Source: Pseudoxanthomonas suwonensis (GTDB taxonomy: Bacteria > Pseudomonadota > Gammaproteobacteria > Xanthomonadales > Xanthomonadaceae). Taken from it: a stretch of 59,664 nt of DNA. The position numbers and the translations under genes were made by a program. Below the pieces are notes generated by a model. That model was not told the origin of the DNA, did not search any database, and saw nothing but the letters and a program-made list of their open reading frames with translations. How positions within the stretch are numbered: the first letter of the stretch is position 1; each line of letters starts with the position of its first letter. Below, one piece after another: positions 1-9,521 of the stretch. The stretch covers positions 1 to 59,664 of the forward strand of contig QFNC01000015.1 of assembly GCA_003240695.1 (NCBI GenBank). Direction: 5' to 3'.

Positions 1-782
1 CAGGCTGGCGGAAATCCACGGAAACGACCGCCCATGGCGGGCTCAGACCCAATGCGTGTGTGAAGAGTTGTTCCATCCACACAGCCTGCCCAAGGCGACC
101 GCCTCGCACGAGGGGCAATCCACACGGAACGCGATTGATCCGCCCAGTGGCACCTGCTGCCGCAATCCTATCCGAACTACAAAACCGTACATCGCCGCTT
201 CCAGGCATGGGCGCGGCAGGACATTCTGCGCGGCATCCTGGTCGATCTGGCCAACGAACTGCGCGAGCGCGACCTGCTGGACACCACCGAGTGCTACATC
301 GATGCGACATTTGCCAACGGACGCGGCGGCGGGTTGGAGATCGGCAACACGAAGTGCGGAAAAGGCGTGAAAATCATGGCGATCGTGGATCGTGCCGGGC
401 TGCCGCTGTCGGTCAGCACCCACGCAGCGAACCATCATGAAGTGAAACTGGTGCAGCTGAGTTTCGACTTCTACATGATCGAGGCGATGCCCGATTTCCT
501 GATCGGCGATCGCGCCTACGACAGCGACGGCCTGGATGACGACATGCGGGACAAAGGCGTCAAGCTGGTCTCGCCGCACCGCAGGAATCGGAAGAAGGCG
601 AAGACCCAGGATGGCCGCGAACTGAGGCGCTACAAGCGGCGCTGGGTGGTGGAACGATTCTTCGCCTGGATGAAGCACAAGCGGCGGCTACTCAACCGGT
701 GGGAGTTCCATCCGTGCAATTTTCTCGGGTTTGTGCAGATTTCTGCCGCGACATTACTACTGAAACGAATTTGAGATAGGTT
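1..782 (+). mobile_element. IS5-family insertion sequence, right part only
   Basis: The transposase remnant at 139-774 is followed closely by a putative element end, reading TTTGAGATAGGTT near 770-782. The next four bases, CTAA at 783-786, fit the YTAR target-site preference of IS5-type elements. The minus-strand gene on the far side is cut exactly here, which supports an insertion boundary. The left inverted repeat is not in the window, and bases 1-138 do not encode the expected transposase N-terminus, so the element is truncated or itself interrupted on that side. The exact end and target duplication are inferred, because the other copy is out of view. Confidence 0.6.
139..774 (+). pseudogene. 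IS5-family DDE transposase, 5'-truncated
   Basis: One reading frame is open from the TGA at 136-138 to 774 and encodes the catalytic core of an IS5-family transposase. It begins in the segment WHLLPQSYPNYKTVHRRF, which in relatives lies inside the N-terminal third. The DDE residues are visible: Asp in YIDATF, Asp in IGDRAYDSD and Glu in RWVVERFFAW. The N-terminal helix-turn-helix region is missing; upstream of 136 the frame is closed and the sequence in the other frames is not transposase-like. An internal ATG at 334 could start a short 146-residue product, but that would lack the first catalytic Asp. The gene is therefore almost certainly inactive in cis. Confidence 0.8.
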
Positions 783-786
783 CTAA

Positions 787-1288
787 ACAAGAAAACGGCG
801 GTAGCTGCTGCCAAAGGCGGCAAAAGCGCATCGAATGCGACCTGTGATATTGAAGATCTTCCGATCACCGCCCTAAGCAACCTGCTACCCGAGTTCGGGT
901 CATCCCTAAACAAGTACAAGAAAGCCCCGTATAACACAACAAAGCATACAGCAACTGCAACGAGTTTTGTTTGCCTGCCATGAACTTCAACCCGCAGTTT
1001 CTTGCATGAAATAATTGAAGTAACAACTACAGAAAACGGCATCAGCGCTATCACGGAAACCCTGTTTCCTATAAAAATCTCCTTTGGATATGACACATTA
1101 TTTGCCATCAACATCAGGTCGTAGTTTGTTACGTCAAAGATCAATTTTGCACATTGCAGAATCAAGGAATGGAATTCGGCATCAATCTTCGACTGAATGC
1201 CAATGACAACAGAAATCGCATAATTTGCGAAATAGGAATAGTTAAACACGCAGCTCGGCGCGATTCTGATTTCTAATGACTGCTTCAT
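787..1288 (-). pseudogene. Membrane protein of unknown function, 3' end cut by the IS
   Basis: A minus-strand frame, notably richer in A/T than its surroundings, encodes a protein starting MKQSLEIR. It has at least three hydrophobic stretches (about residues 24-32, 88-107 and 120-145) and a last one running into the IS boundary. After VFLF the frame continues into IS sequence for about 30 codons to a stop at 692, so the native C-terminus is lost. The ATG at 1288 follows an AAGGG-like sequence at a long spacing; an in-frame ATG at 1342 is possible but less likely. I do not recognise the family. The low GC content suggests recent acquisition. Confidence 0.5.
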
Positions 1289-1369
1289 CTTTACGTCAAC
1301 CCTTCGGATGCGTGTGTTTGCAACGGGCTTGACACAATTCAATCATCCGCCGCATGCCGGTTTTGCTTT

Positions 1370-1992
1370 CCACGCTGCCCTTGCGGCGCCCGCCACAGTC
1401 CTCGCCGGCAAGGACCAGTGCGAAAAGACCCGCATCGTCACCCGGGCCGGACGCGGGACGAAGTGGGATGGTCGAGATTGCCCAATGCATGCTACCACGC
1501 GTCCGCAGGATTCATCCCCTGTCGCATCCAGCATGGCGTGGGTGACGAAGTTGACATTCCTGTCGGACTCAAGGGCGAGGACATAGATCATGTCGCCGAG
1601 AACCGGACGGACCACCGTGCCACGGCAATCCGCGGGCACGGCAGCCCCTCGCCGAACGCTGCTCTGACGACTGCGACGTCCTCGCCCAAGTAGTCGACGT
1701 GGCGCATCAGCGGAAACAGGCGCCCCGGTTCGAGCGCGACCTCCTCGTCGAAGCGCGCGACACTCGCAAGCCATCGGCCGAACTCGCGATCACGCTCGGC
1801 GGCAGACATCCCTGGATCGCGGTGATGGCGCCCGGCATTCTCTGGAAAGATGAAGGCGGGCTCGCCATCAGGGCCACGCTGCGGGCGGACTTCGATGCAG
1901 AAATCCTCGCTCGCGGACATGTCCGCCGAGGACACGTTCGGCATCCCGCGCAGGCGCGTCAGTGCACGTCGGGCGAAGGCTTCGCGATCCAT
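1370..1992 (-). pseudogene. DUF1444 (YtpQ-like) protein, frameshifted remnant
   Basis: A coherent protein can be read on the minus strand only by changing frame several times. The N-terminal part (MDREAFARR, 1992 down to about 1605) is in one frame. The segment PVLGDMIYVLALESDRNVNF, followed by VTHAMLDATG, is in a second. GMNPADAW, a TAG, then HALGNL is in a third, and a tail with DDAGLFALVLAGEDCGG returns to the second-type register. The order 'arginine-rich PLMR / G..IYVLALE / T..ML / N...W..AL.NL' resembles the DUF1444 family, which has no settled function. At least two frameshifts and one stop make it a pseudogene. The family call is by eye and moderate; decay is well supported. Confidence 0.5.
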
Positions 1993-2229
1993 GGAGGATC
2001 GCCTGGAAAACCACCTGCGGAACATCGTCGTCCTCGAGAGCGTGCCTGAACCTCATCCTGTCGGGGATGCTGGCACAATCTCGGCGCCGGGGTGCGCCCT
2101 GGCCGGTGGATGTCCGTTTGGCTTGCACAACAGCCCGATGAGCGCTGTGGTGCGGGATGCACTACCCACACCACAGCGAGTAGAACAAGGGCCGCAGCAG
2201 CGACCCTTGTGTCCAGCCTTGCCGTTCGA

Positions 2230-5200
2230 TCACGGACGTGACGGTGCCGGCACCTCCGGTCGGCTTTCGAACTGCAGCTGGCCGGCTGGCGGTTCGCTGT
2301 CGATCGTGCGCACCTCGCCGTTGTTGCGGCGCGACTTCACGATGTCCAGCACCGGCACCTGGCACGAGCCTTCGATGAAGTCGGCACGCACCAGTTCGCC
2401 GCGCTTGGCATCCACGAAGATCGAGTTGGCATCGCCGGCATTGCGGTTGCTGGAGGTGGTCAGGATGGCACCCTTCGGCAAGGTGCTGCCATCCACTTTC
2501 AGCACATGGGTCTGCGGGCTGAGACCGCAGTAGCTGTACTTGCCCTCGACATCGCTGATCAGGTAGGTACCGTCTTCCAGATACGTGCGCACGCCCGGAA
2601 TGCCCAGCTCGCCCGCGTCCTGCACCGAATTGCCGTTGCAGTCCACGAACACCTTGCCCACCAGGCAGGCCTCCTCGGCAAACACGCCGCGGGTCACGCG
2701 CACGCGCCAGCTGGCCTCGTTGGCGCAGCGACTGGTTCCGCTGGCCAGCGGACATTCCGCCGTGGCGCGGTTGGTGCCATCGCCTTCGGCTGCACCCACG
2801 CCCACGCGCACCAGATAGGTGATCGACACCACGCCGTTGGGCGCGATGCGATCCAGCTGCATCCGCACCACCGGTCCGGGCAGGCCATCGGTGGACACCA
2901 GCGTGGCACCCTGCACGCGCAGCGAGCCTTCCACGATGCGGAAGCCGGCCGGCAATCTGTCCACCACGACCGGATTGACTGCGGTGGTATTGCCGACGTT
3001 GCGCACGCCGATGGCGTACTGCAGCGTGTCGCCGATCTCCGCCTCCACCCGCGAGCCGCGCTTCTCGATCAGCAAGGTGGTGCTGGACTGCGGATAGGTG
3101 ATGGTGATCGTGGCCACGTTCGACACCAGACCACTGCGGTCCTCGATGGTGTAGGCGATCGGGGTGGGATTGCCGACGAAACCGGCTTGCGGAGTGAAGG
3201 TGACGTTGCCGGCGGCATCCACCGTCCAGGTGCCTTCGCCGGGCACCACCACCCGGTCGATGTCGCCATCGCCATCGGTGTCGGTGCCCGTGCCGCCCGG
3301 CACCGAGGCCGGATCGAAGCTCAGCGTGCCCGGCGCCAGATCGCCGTCCGGGTCGCTGTCGTTGGACACCGCAGGCAACGTGATCACCTGGCCGATGTCG
3401 TCCGCCGCCTCGCCATCGTTCACGGCCACCGGCGGACGCTGCCGGTAGTCGATCGTGACCGTGGCCGGGTTGGACACCAGACCGGTGGTGTCGGTCACCG
3501 TGTACTGGATCGGGGTCGGATCGCCGCTGTATCCCGGCTCCGGCGTGAAGGTGATCGCACCGGTGACCGGATCGACGGTCCAGGTGCCTTCGCCCGGCAC
3601 CACCAGGGTCTTGCCATCCGGCGACAGCGTGCTGCCGGGCGGCGGATTCACGATCACCACGGTGGTCGGATCGATGTTGCCATTGGGGTCGCTGTCGTTG
3701 CCCAGCACCGGCAGCGTCACCGGTTGACCGACCACGCCGGTGTCGCTGTCGTCCACGGCCACCGGTGGATCGGTCTGCACCGTCACCGTGGCCGAGTTGT
3801 CGGCAGGATCGTTCGGCGTGGACAGGTCGCCGTCGTTGTCTTCGCCCACCGGATTGCCGGTGCCGTCCTCGGCGCTCGGGACCGCGGTGTTCACGATCGG
3901 ATCGCCACTGTCGATCATCGCCTGGGTCACCGTGCGGGTGGCCGTGCAGCTGGCCGTGGCACCCACCGCCAGGGTCGCGATCGGGCATCCGCTCAGCGTG
4001 CCGGCATCGATGTCCGGATCGGTCACGGTCAGGTTCTGCAGCGGCACGTTGCCGTTGTTGGTGAACGCGAACGTGTAGGTGATGCTTCCCGTCGCACTGA
4101 TCACGGTCGGGCTGGCGGTCTTCACCATGTTGTACGACGGTGCCTGCCCGTAGTTGATGGTGATCGTGGCCACGTTCGAGACCAGACCGGTGCTGTCCGA
4201 AATGGTGTAGTCGATCGGGGTGGGATCGCCGGTGAAACCGGCCTCGGGGGTGAAGATCACCACACCGTTGGCATCCACCGTCCAGGTGCCCTCGCCCGGC
4301 ACCACCACCTGGTCGATGTCGCCATCGCCATCGGTGTCGGTGCCCACGCCACCGGGCACGGATCCGGGATCGAAGTTGAACGTCGACGGATCCAGGTTGC
4401 CATTCGGATCGCTATCGTTGCCCACTGCATTCACGGTAGTCGGGGTACCGACGACTGGGTTGCTCTGATTGTCGTCCACGGCCACCGGCGGATCGTTGGA
4501 CACCGGCGTCACCACGCAATGCTGCGGGTCGGTGGCCGGATCGCACACCGGCGGTGTCTGGCACGGCTGGCCGCTGACACTGCATCCGGGTGGCACCGTA
4601 CCGGTGTCGTCGGTGACCAGATTGGTGATGGCGGTGACGCCGGCAGGCAGCGGATTCGCCACCTGCACCGCAATGATCACCTGCACACTGCCACCGCCGC
4701 CGGCGACCGGTCCGGCCACCGTGATCGTGCACAGTGCCGCACCGACAGTGCCGACCGTGCAATCGGTCGTGCCTCCGCTCAGCGACACCAGCGTGGTGTT
4801 GGCAGGCAGCACTTCATGGAAGGCGTGATTGACCGCGGCTGCACCACCGGCGTTGGTCACGGTGAGGGTATAGGTGAGGGTTTCACCCGCCTCTGCGGTG
4901 CCGGCGATGCTGCCGCTTTCAGCCGTCAGCTGCTTGCTCACGCTGACCTGTGCTGCGGCCTGTTCGGTGAAACGGTAGTCGGTGGCGGCCACGCCCTGGC
5001 CCAGCACGATGTCGGTGATGGCGTCGCTGCCGGCCGTACCACCGGCCGAGCCCGCATGCTCCAGACCATCTGCGTAGCCGGCAGGCTGGGTGGGCTCGGA
5101 CACGGCATAGGTGCCCGACGGCAATCCGCCGAACACCGGAATCGCGGTGCCCGTGCAGTCCGCGCTGGGGAAGACCCGATTGGCCTCGCCCGATGCGAAG

Positions 5201-8200
5201 GCATAACTGCCGTCGGTGGCCGTCAGCATCGAATAGGTGATGGCGATGCCGGTGCTGCTAGTGCCGGTCAACACGATGCAGACGTTGGCCAGTGGCGCGT
5301 CCGCCGGTGCTTCCTGCGTGCCGTTCTGGTTGGCATCCACGAACACCGCACCGGCGACCGAGCCGGCCACCACGCGCACCGGCACCTGGCTCTGCGTCTG
5401 CACGAACAGCAGGCTGCTGGCAGGATCGGGCGAACGCGCACCCACCGAGTTCTGGAACACGTCGCCGGCGGCGGTGATGCCGATGGCGGTGTCCATCGTC
5501 AGGCCGACCGTGAAGAGCTCGTTGGCCGGCAGCGCCGCCAGCGACGGATTCAGTCGCACGGCTGTGGCATCGCCGATCGTTGCCGGGCATCCGGCGGTGC
5601 CGAACTGGCTGGCCAAGCACCAGGTCGTGGCGCCACCCGGTGCATTGCTGGGATCGCGCGGATCGTTGTTGATCTGCGCATGCGGGCGGAGGGTGTAATA
5701 GACCTGCATGCCCGGATCGTTGGTCGGCACCGTCACCTGCCGCAGACGGAATGCATTGCCGTTGAACTGCGACGCCGGCACGCGGCCGTCGAAATTGTTG
5801 GCCGGATTGCCACTGCCATCACCCACGAACGGCAGGATGTCGATCAGATCCGGGATGTCGACCTGCGACATCGCCTGGCCGAACGACACGTAATTGATCT
5901 GGAACTGGAACGGCTGGCCCGGCTCGATCACCGGCGTCGGGCTGGTCTTGGAAATGCGGAAGCCGGGCGGCGTCTGCACGGTCACGTTGACCGATGCCGA
6001 CTTCACGCAGCTGCCGAAGTTCTGGCTGGCGGGAACGTAGACGCAATCGGCTGCGTAGTCCTCCGGACCGCCCGAAACGGCCACGGCATTCGACAACGTG
6101 GCACCATCGGCCAGCGTCTGACTCATCGTGGCCTGGAATTCGATGACAGGCAGCAGACTGCCAGGCTGACCATCGGCGCCCACGAACGGTGTGCGTGTCG
6201 CCGTCCAGACCAGTCGCGTATGACCGGTCGCCGGATTATTGGGGAACACTTGCGGCTCTTCGGGCACACCACCCACCTGTGCGGATCCGGGCACGTACAC
6301 CAGGCCCGGCGGCAACACGTCGGTCACCGTATAGGTGCGCGGCGACGGCGGGAATGTGGTGGAGTAGCGCGGCTGCAAGCGGTAGGTCACCGTACTGCCC
6401 ACCGGCAACGGCGTGGTCGGATCGGTGATCGGCGCGATGATCGATTTCGCCACCCGCGAGGTGGTCTTCATCGGCACGACCAGCAGGTGATCGCGGGACA
6501 GGTAGCGTTGCGTGCCGTTCACCACCACCAGACCGCGATTGCGAAGCACCGTGCCCGGCGCAACGGCATCGCCGGCGCTGCGCACGCCAGCCGACGGGCT
6601 CAGCACCTGGATCGTCGCGGCGTAGGTGGCGCGCAGGATCAATCCGCGGATGTTGATCGACGCGAACTGGTTGCCGGTCATGCTCGGCACCACGCTGCGC
6701 ACGTACACCACGCCTCCCGCAGCTTCCGCCTGGGCCGCCGTGGGGAACCACTGGATGGTCGGGTCCTCGCAGGTGGCGGTCACGTATTCGGATGTTCCGG
6801 CGACGCCGTTGGAATACGGATCACTCGAGGCATCGGTGCTGGCAAAGTAGCGCGAACCGGCGCGCGCACCGTAACTGATCGTGCCCGGCACGCCGCCGTT
6901 GGAAGCGGCAAAATTGCCGCCGATGTCGAACACGGTCCGGTCGATGACCTCGCACATCAGGATGTTCGTCTGCGTGGTGGTACCCGTGTTCTGGTAGCGC
7001 ACGTTCGCGCTGACCGTCTGCTGCGCGGCCATGTGGTTCACATGGCAGTCGCCGGTCACCGCCGGATCGCACACTGTCGCGAACGGAGCCGGCAATGACC
7101 CGTCCTGCGTGTAGATCTTGCTGGCAGTACCGCTGTCCAGGGTCTGCAGCAGGTAGCTGGCCTGGTTGTTCGACGGGTTGTCGCCGGTGACCGGCTGGCC
7201 GCTGATCGAGGTGCCGGTGATGCTGCCCAGCACGATGGTCTGCGAGACCGGGGTGCCGGGCGGATACGAGGTGATCGGCGTCCACAGCACCAGTGCCTTG
7301 TTCATCACCCACCAATCGGTCGGCGGCACGGGCGCACCCGTCCCTACCACGGTGGTCGGGCGGCGTGCCAGCGTAGTGTCGGTGCCTGTCATGCTGAGGC
7401 TGACGCTGGTTGCAGTACTGCCGGTCACGGCACAATCACCACCGTTTGGAACGACAGTGGCCGCAGCGCTGGGATTGGGTCCGCCATCGGTCACGAACGT
7501 GTGCATGTTGATGGAACTGCCGGATTCCGCACTCGGAGCGCCCAGTGCCGGGCTTCCGCAGCCGTCCCCGAAGCTGCCGGTCGCTGCAGGCGTGCCATTG
7601 GGCGCAGCGCCGGTATGCCAGTTGTCCACCACGGCGCCGGCAGGAAACCCGGAAATGTCCAGCACGACCCCGATCGGTGCAGCCGGATCGAGCTGCTCCA
7701 CGCCCTTGTTGCCATTGCCGTTCGGATTCTTCGCCACCAGCCCGATCAACGGACGATGGAAGAATCCGTCTTCGCCGCCGGGCCCGCTGGCCACCGAGAA
7801 GGCGTAGGCCTTGGGATTGCCCTGGTAACTCATCTGCACCACGACGTCGTAGAACGGCGCGGCACTCACGGTCAGCGTGGGCGGCAGCGATGCCGGAGCC
7901 GGCGCAGGACCACTGTCGGCGGTGATGGTCAATGCCGGCGCGGGCAGCTGGGTCGCGTTCGGTGTTCCGCCGAGCACGGTCCCGTTGAAGTAGAGCGACT
8001 GCGTGCCGGCACTGGCGATGTTGGCCACGTGGCAGACCATGGTCTGGCCATCTGCGGAAATCGACGACCCGGTGCCGCACTGGCTGGGCAGGTACGACCA
8101 CTCCGCCACCGGCTGCCCGACACGCGGCGCCACGTTGCCGCTCGGCAGGACGAGGGTCAGGATGACGTTGGTCTCGGCGCTGGTGGTGCTCAGTGCGACC

Positions 8201-8499
8201 AGGTATTCGAAGGTGTCGTTGGTACGCACGACCCGGTTGTTCGGCCCGGTGTCGAATCCTGCGCCTGCGGCCGGATCCCAGCCCGGCGTGCCGTCGCCGG
8301 CAATCACCATGGTCACCTGGTTGATCGTGGCTTGCGCGGGCAACACGACCGCGCCGAGCAACAATGCCGCAGCCAGAGATCGGCGCAGCCGCGATGCAGC
8401 ACATGATCCGGAGACGGACCGGATGGATTCAACGAAATCGATCACGCCACTCATGCGGTTCTCGGATGACGGTTGGTTCGCAGGCATGCGGACGTTCAT
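2230..8499 (-). CDS. Giant secreted surface protein with DUF11, SdrD/Cna-B and CshA-type repeats
   Basis: Predicted 2,089-residue exported protein, last gene of the barrel-OmpA-surface operon. The chosen ATG (8497-8499) overlaps the OmpA stop as ATGA; an N-terminal hydrophobic stretch with a PAQA cleavage site near residue 60 acts as signal peptide. It then has a long region of beta-sandwich DUF11-type repeats, an SdrD/Cna-B-like domain around 1050 (motif VFVDANQNGTQE), more DUF11 domains near 1110, 1453 and 1806, three CshA-type repeats (about 1338-1450, 1578-1690, 1690-1800; motifs PPVAV.D and VPGEGTWTVD) and a last SdrD-like domain near 1943 (VFVDCNGNSVQD). Asp-rich loops such as TDTDGDGDID are likely calcium sites. 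There is no sortase signal, membrane helix or barrel, so retention must rely on partners. Adhesion or matrix roles are inference. Confidence 0.75.
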   Translation of the reverse strand: MNVRMPANQPSSENRMSGVIDFVESIRSVSGSCAASRLRRSLAAALLLGAVVLPAQATINQVTMVIAGDGTPGWDPAAGAGFDTGPNNRVVRTNDTFEYLVALSTTSAETNVILTLVLPSGNVAPRVGQPVAEWSYLPSQCGTGSSISADGQTMVCHVANIASAGTQSLYFNGTVLGGTPNATQLPAPALTITADSGPAPAPASLPPTLTVSAAPFYDVVVQMSYQGNPKAYAFSVASGPGGEDGFFHRPLIGLVAKNPNGNGNKGVEQLDPAAPIGVVLDISGFPAGAVVDNWHTGAAPNGTPAATGSFGDGCGSPALGAPSAESGSSINMHTFVTDGGPNPSAAATVVPNGGDCAVTGSTATSVSLSMTGTDTTLARRPTTVVGTGAPVPPTDWWVMNKALVLWTPITSYPPGTPVSQTIVLGSITGTSISGQPVTGDNPSNNQASYLLQTLDSGTASKIYTQDGSLPAPFATVCDPAVTGDCHVNHMAAQQTVSANVRYQNTGTTTQTNILMCEVIDRTVFDIGGNFAASNGGVPGTISYGARAGSRYFASTDASSDPYSNGVAGTSEYVTATCEDPTIQWFPTAAQAEAAGGVVYVRSVVPSMTGNQFASINIRGLILRATYAATIQVLSPSAGVRSAGDAVAPGTVLRNRGLVVVNGTQRYLSRDHLLVVPMKTTSRVAKSIIAPITDPTTPLPVGSTVTYRLQPRYSTTFPPSPRTYTVTDVLPPGLVYVPGSAQVGGVPEEPQVFPNNPATGHTRLVWTATRTPFVGADGQPGSLLPVIEFQATMSQTLADGATLSNAVAVSGGPEDYAADCVYVPASQNFGSCVKSASVNVTVQTPPGFRISKTSPTPVIEPGQPFQFQINYVSFGQAMSQVDIPDLIDILPFVGDGSGNPANNFDGRVPASQFNGNAFRLRQVTVPTNDPGMQVYYTLRPHAQINNDPRDPSNAPGGATTWCLASQFGTAGCPATIGDATAVRLNPSLAALPANELFTVGLTMDTAIGITAAGDVFQNSVGARSPDPASSLLFVQTQSQVPVRVVAGSVAGAVFVDANQNGTQEAPADAPLANVCIVLTGTSSTGIAITYSMLTATDGSYAFASGEANRVFPSADCTGTAIPVFGGLPSGTYAVSEPTQPAGYADGLEHAGSAGGTAGSDAITDIVLGQGVAATDYRFTEQAAAQVSVSKQLTAESGSIAGTAEAGETLTYTLTVTNAGGAAAVNHAFHEVLPANTTLVSLSGGTTDCTVGTVGAALCTITVAGPVAGGGGSVQVIIAVQVANPLPAGVTAITNLVTDDTGTVPPGCSVSGQPCQTPPVCDPATDPQHCVVTPVSNDPPVAVDDNQSNPVVGTPTTVNAVGNDSDPNGNLDPSTFNFDPGSVPGGVGTDTDGDGDIDQVVVPGEGTWTVDANGVVIFTPEAGFTGDPTPIDYTISDSTGLVSNVATITINYGQAPSYNMVKTASPTVISATGSITYTFAFTNNGNVPLQNLTVTDPDIDAGTLSGCPIATLAVGATASCTATRTVTQAMIDSGDPIVNTAVPSAEDGTGNPVGEDNDGDLSTPNDPADNSATVTVQTDPPVAVDDSDTGVVGQPVTLPVLGNDSDPNGNIDPTTVVIVNPPPGSTLSPDGKTLVVPGEGTWTVDPVTGAITFTPEPGYSGDPTPIQYTVTDTTGLVSNPATVTIDYRQRPPVAVNDGEAADDIGQVITLPAVSNDSDPDGDLAPGTLSFDPASVPGGTGTDTDGDGDIDRVVVPGEGTWTVDAAGNVTFTPQAGFVGNPTPIAYTIEDRSGLVSNVATITITYPQSSTTLLIEKRGSRVEAEIGDTLQYAIGVRNVGNTTAVNPVVVDRLPAGFRIVEGSLRVQGATLVSTDGLPGPVVRMQLDRIAPNGVVSITYLVRVGVGAAEGDGTNRATAECPLASGTSRCANEASWRVRVTRGVFAEEACLVGKVFVDCNGNSVQDAGELGIPGVRTYLEDGTYLISDVEGKYSYCGLSPQTHVLKVDGSTLPKGAILTTSSNRNAGDANSIFVDAKRGELVRADFIEGSCQVPVLDIVKSRRNNGEVRTIDSEPPAGQLQFESRPEVPAPSRP
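3088..4490 (-). repeat. Intragenic near-identical CshA-type repeat units
   Basis: Three units of about 340 bases inside the giant surface gene are alike at DNA level: roughly 4144-4490, 3433-3770 and 3088-3432. Units one and three share long identical runs in the segments coding for GTDTDGDGDID, VVVPGEGTWTVD and GLVSNVATITI. The first unit is separated from the other two by a DUF11 domain. Such repeats can change copy number by recombination, and they can also cause assembly errors. Confidence 0.7.
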
Positions 8500-9521
8500 G
8501 GCGCACCCCGGTCGAGCTGGATGGTGATGCGGCGGTCGGATTGCAGGCACTGCTTGAGCGCTGCAGTCGCCCGCTCGCCTTGGCAATCGGCGGTCTGGCC
8601 GCTGGGTTGGCGCTCACCGACACCGCTGGCTGCAATCGGCATGCGCACGCCGTGCTGTTGCAGGTAGGCCTTGACCGTGGCGGCACGGCGTTCGCTCAAC
8701 GCCTGGTTGTAGGCATCGGAGCCGAGACGGTCGGTGTGGCCGACCACGCTGACGGCGCGCACATCCGCACCGGCACGGATGGCCGTTGCCACGGCATCCA
8801 GATGGCCGCGTCCGCCCGGCAGCAAGCCGTCCAGATCGCTGCGGTCGAATGCAAACAACGCATCGCCCTGCAGATCGAACCGTTCCGGTGCCGGCGTGGC
8901 CGCAGTGGCGGTCTGCGGCACGGTGCAGGCACCGGCGGCGGCTTCCGCCTGCGTGGTCAGCAGTTCCGCGATCCGCACGTAGGGGTCGGCATGACGCCAA
9001 CCGCCGTCGTGCATCTCGTTGCCGGCATGCACCAGGGCGACTTCGGCGCAGGCCGTCGCCTGTGCCGCACAGCGGAAACCCGCTGCCGACTTCAATGCAT
9101 TGAAGCGCGCCCCCAAATCGTCCCGCAGCTTCACCGCATCGTTGACCAGGGGTGTATCCATGTCCGGCAAGCCTCCCTGTTCCAGTACGTCCACCAATTG
9201 ATCCGCCTGCGCCTGCGCAGCCGCCGGATACCCGCCACGATCGTTGCGCGTGAGTTCGTGGAAGGCCGTGCTCAACCAGCACTGCGCCTTGGCGATGCCG
9301 TAATCTCGCCGCAGATCGGGCGACTGCCCGCGCAGGGCATCGATGCGCTGCTGCAGCTGCTGGTAGCGGCCGGCATCGATGGCGGCATCGCGACCGGCCA
9401 CGGGGGCATCGATCGACGTACCGGAGGGTCCGGGATCGGCTTCCTGGGCCAGCGCCGCCGGCAGCGGACAGCAGGCCAGCGCCAACAGGAGCGTTGTCAT
9501 CTTCATCTTCGGCATCCTCAT
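8496..9521 (-). CDS. OmpA-family peptidoglycan-binding protein
   Basis: A 341-residue protein, middle gene of the operon, with ATGA overlaps on both sides, so translation of all three is probably coupled. It has a signal peptide (MTTLLLALACCPLPAALA), a helical domain of about 200 residues with several cysteines, and a C-terminal OmpA domain from about 215 on with VVGHTDRLGSDAYNQALSERR. The conserved Asp and Arg that bind diaminopimelate in this family are present. The expected role is to tie an outer-membrane or surface assembly to peptidoglycan. There is no transmembrane barrel of its own; the barrel seems to be provided by the preceding gene. The start could also be one of the downstream ATGs (MKMTT), which would shorten it by a few residues. 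Confidence 0.85.
   Translation of the reverse strand: MRMPKMKMTTLLLALACCPLPAALAQEADPGPSGTSIDAPVAGRDAAIDAGRYQQLQQRIDALRGQSPDLRRDYGIAKAQCWLSTAFHELTRNDRGGYPAAAQAQADQLVDVLEQGGLPDMDTPLVNDAVKLRDDLGARFNALKSAAGFRCAAQATACAEVALVHAGNEMHDGGWRHADPYVRIAELLTTQAEAAAGACTVPQTATAATPAPERFDLQGDALFAFDRSDLDGLLPGGRGHLDAVATAIRAGADVRAVSVVGHTDRLGSDAYNQALSERRAATVKAYLQQHGVRMPIAASGVGERQPSGQTADCQGERATAALKQCLQSDRRITIQLDRGAP

Noticed and set aside
2506..7098. A 1,530-codon open frame on the plus strand.
   Set aside because: It is exactly antisense to the giant surface protein, His/Arg-rich as expected for a mirror of GC-rich coding DNA, with no ribosome site and no domain.
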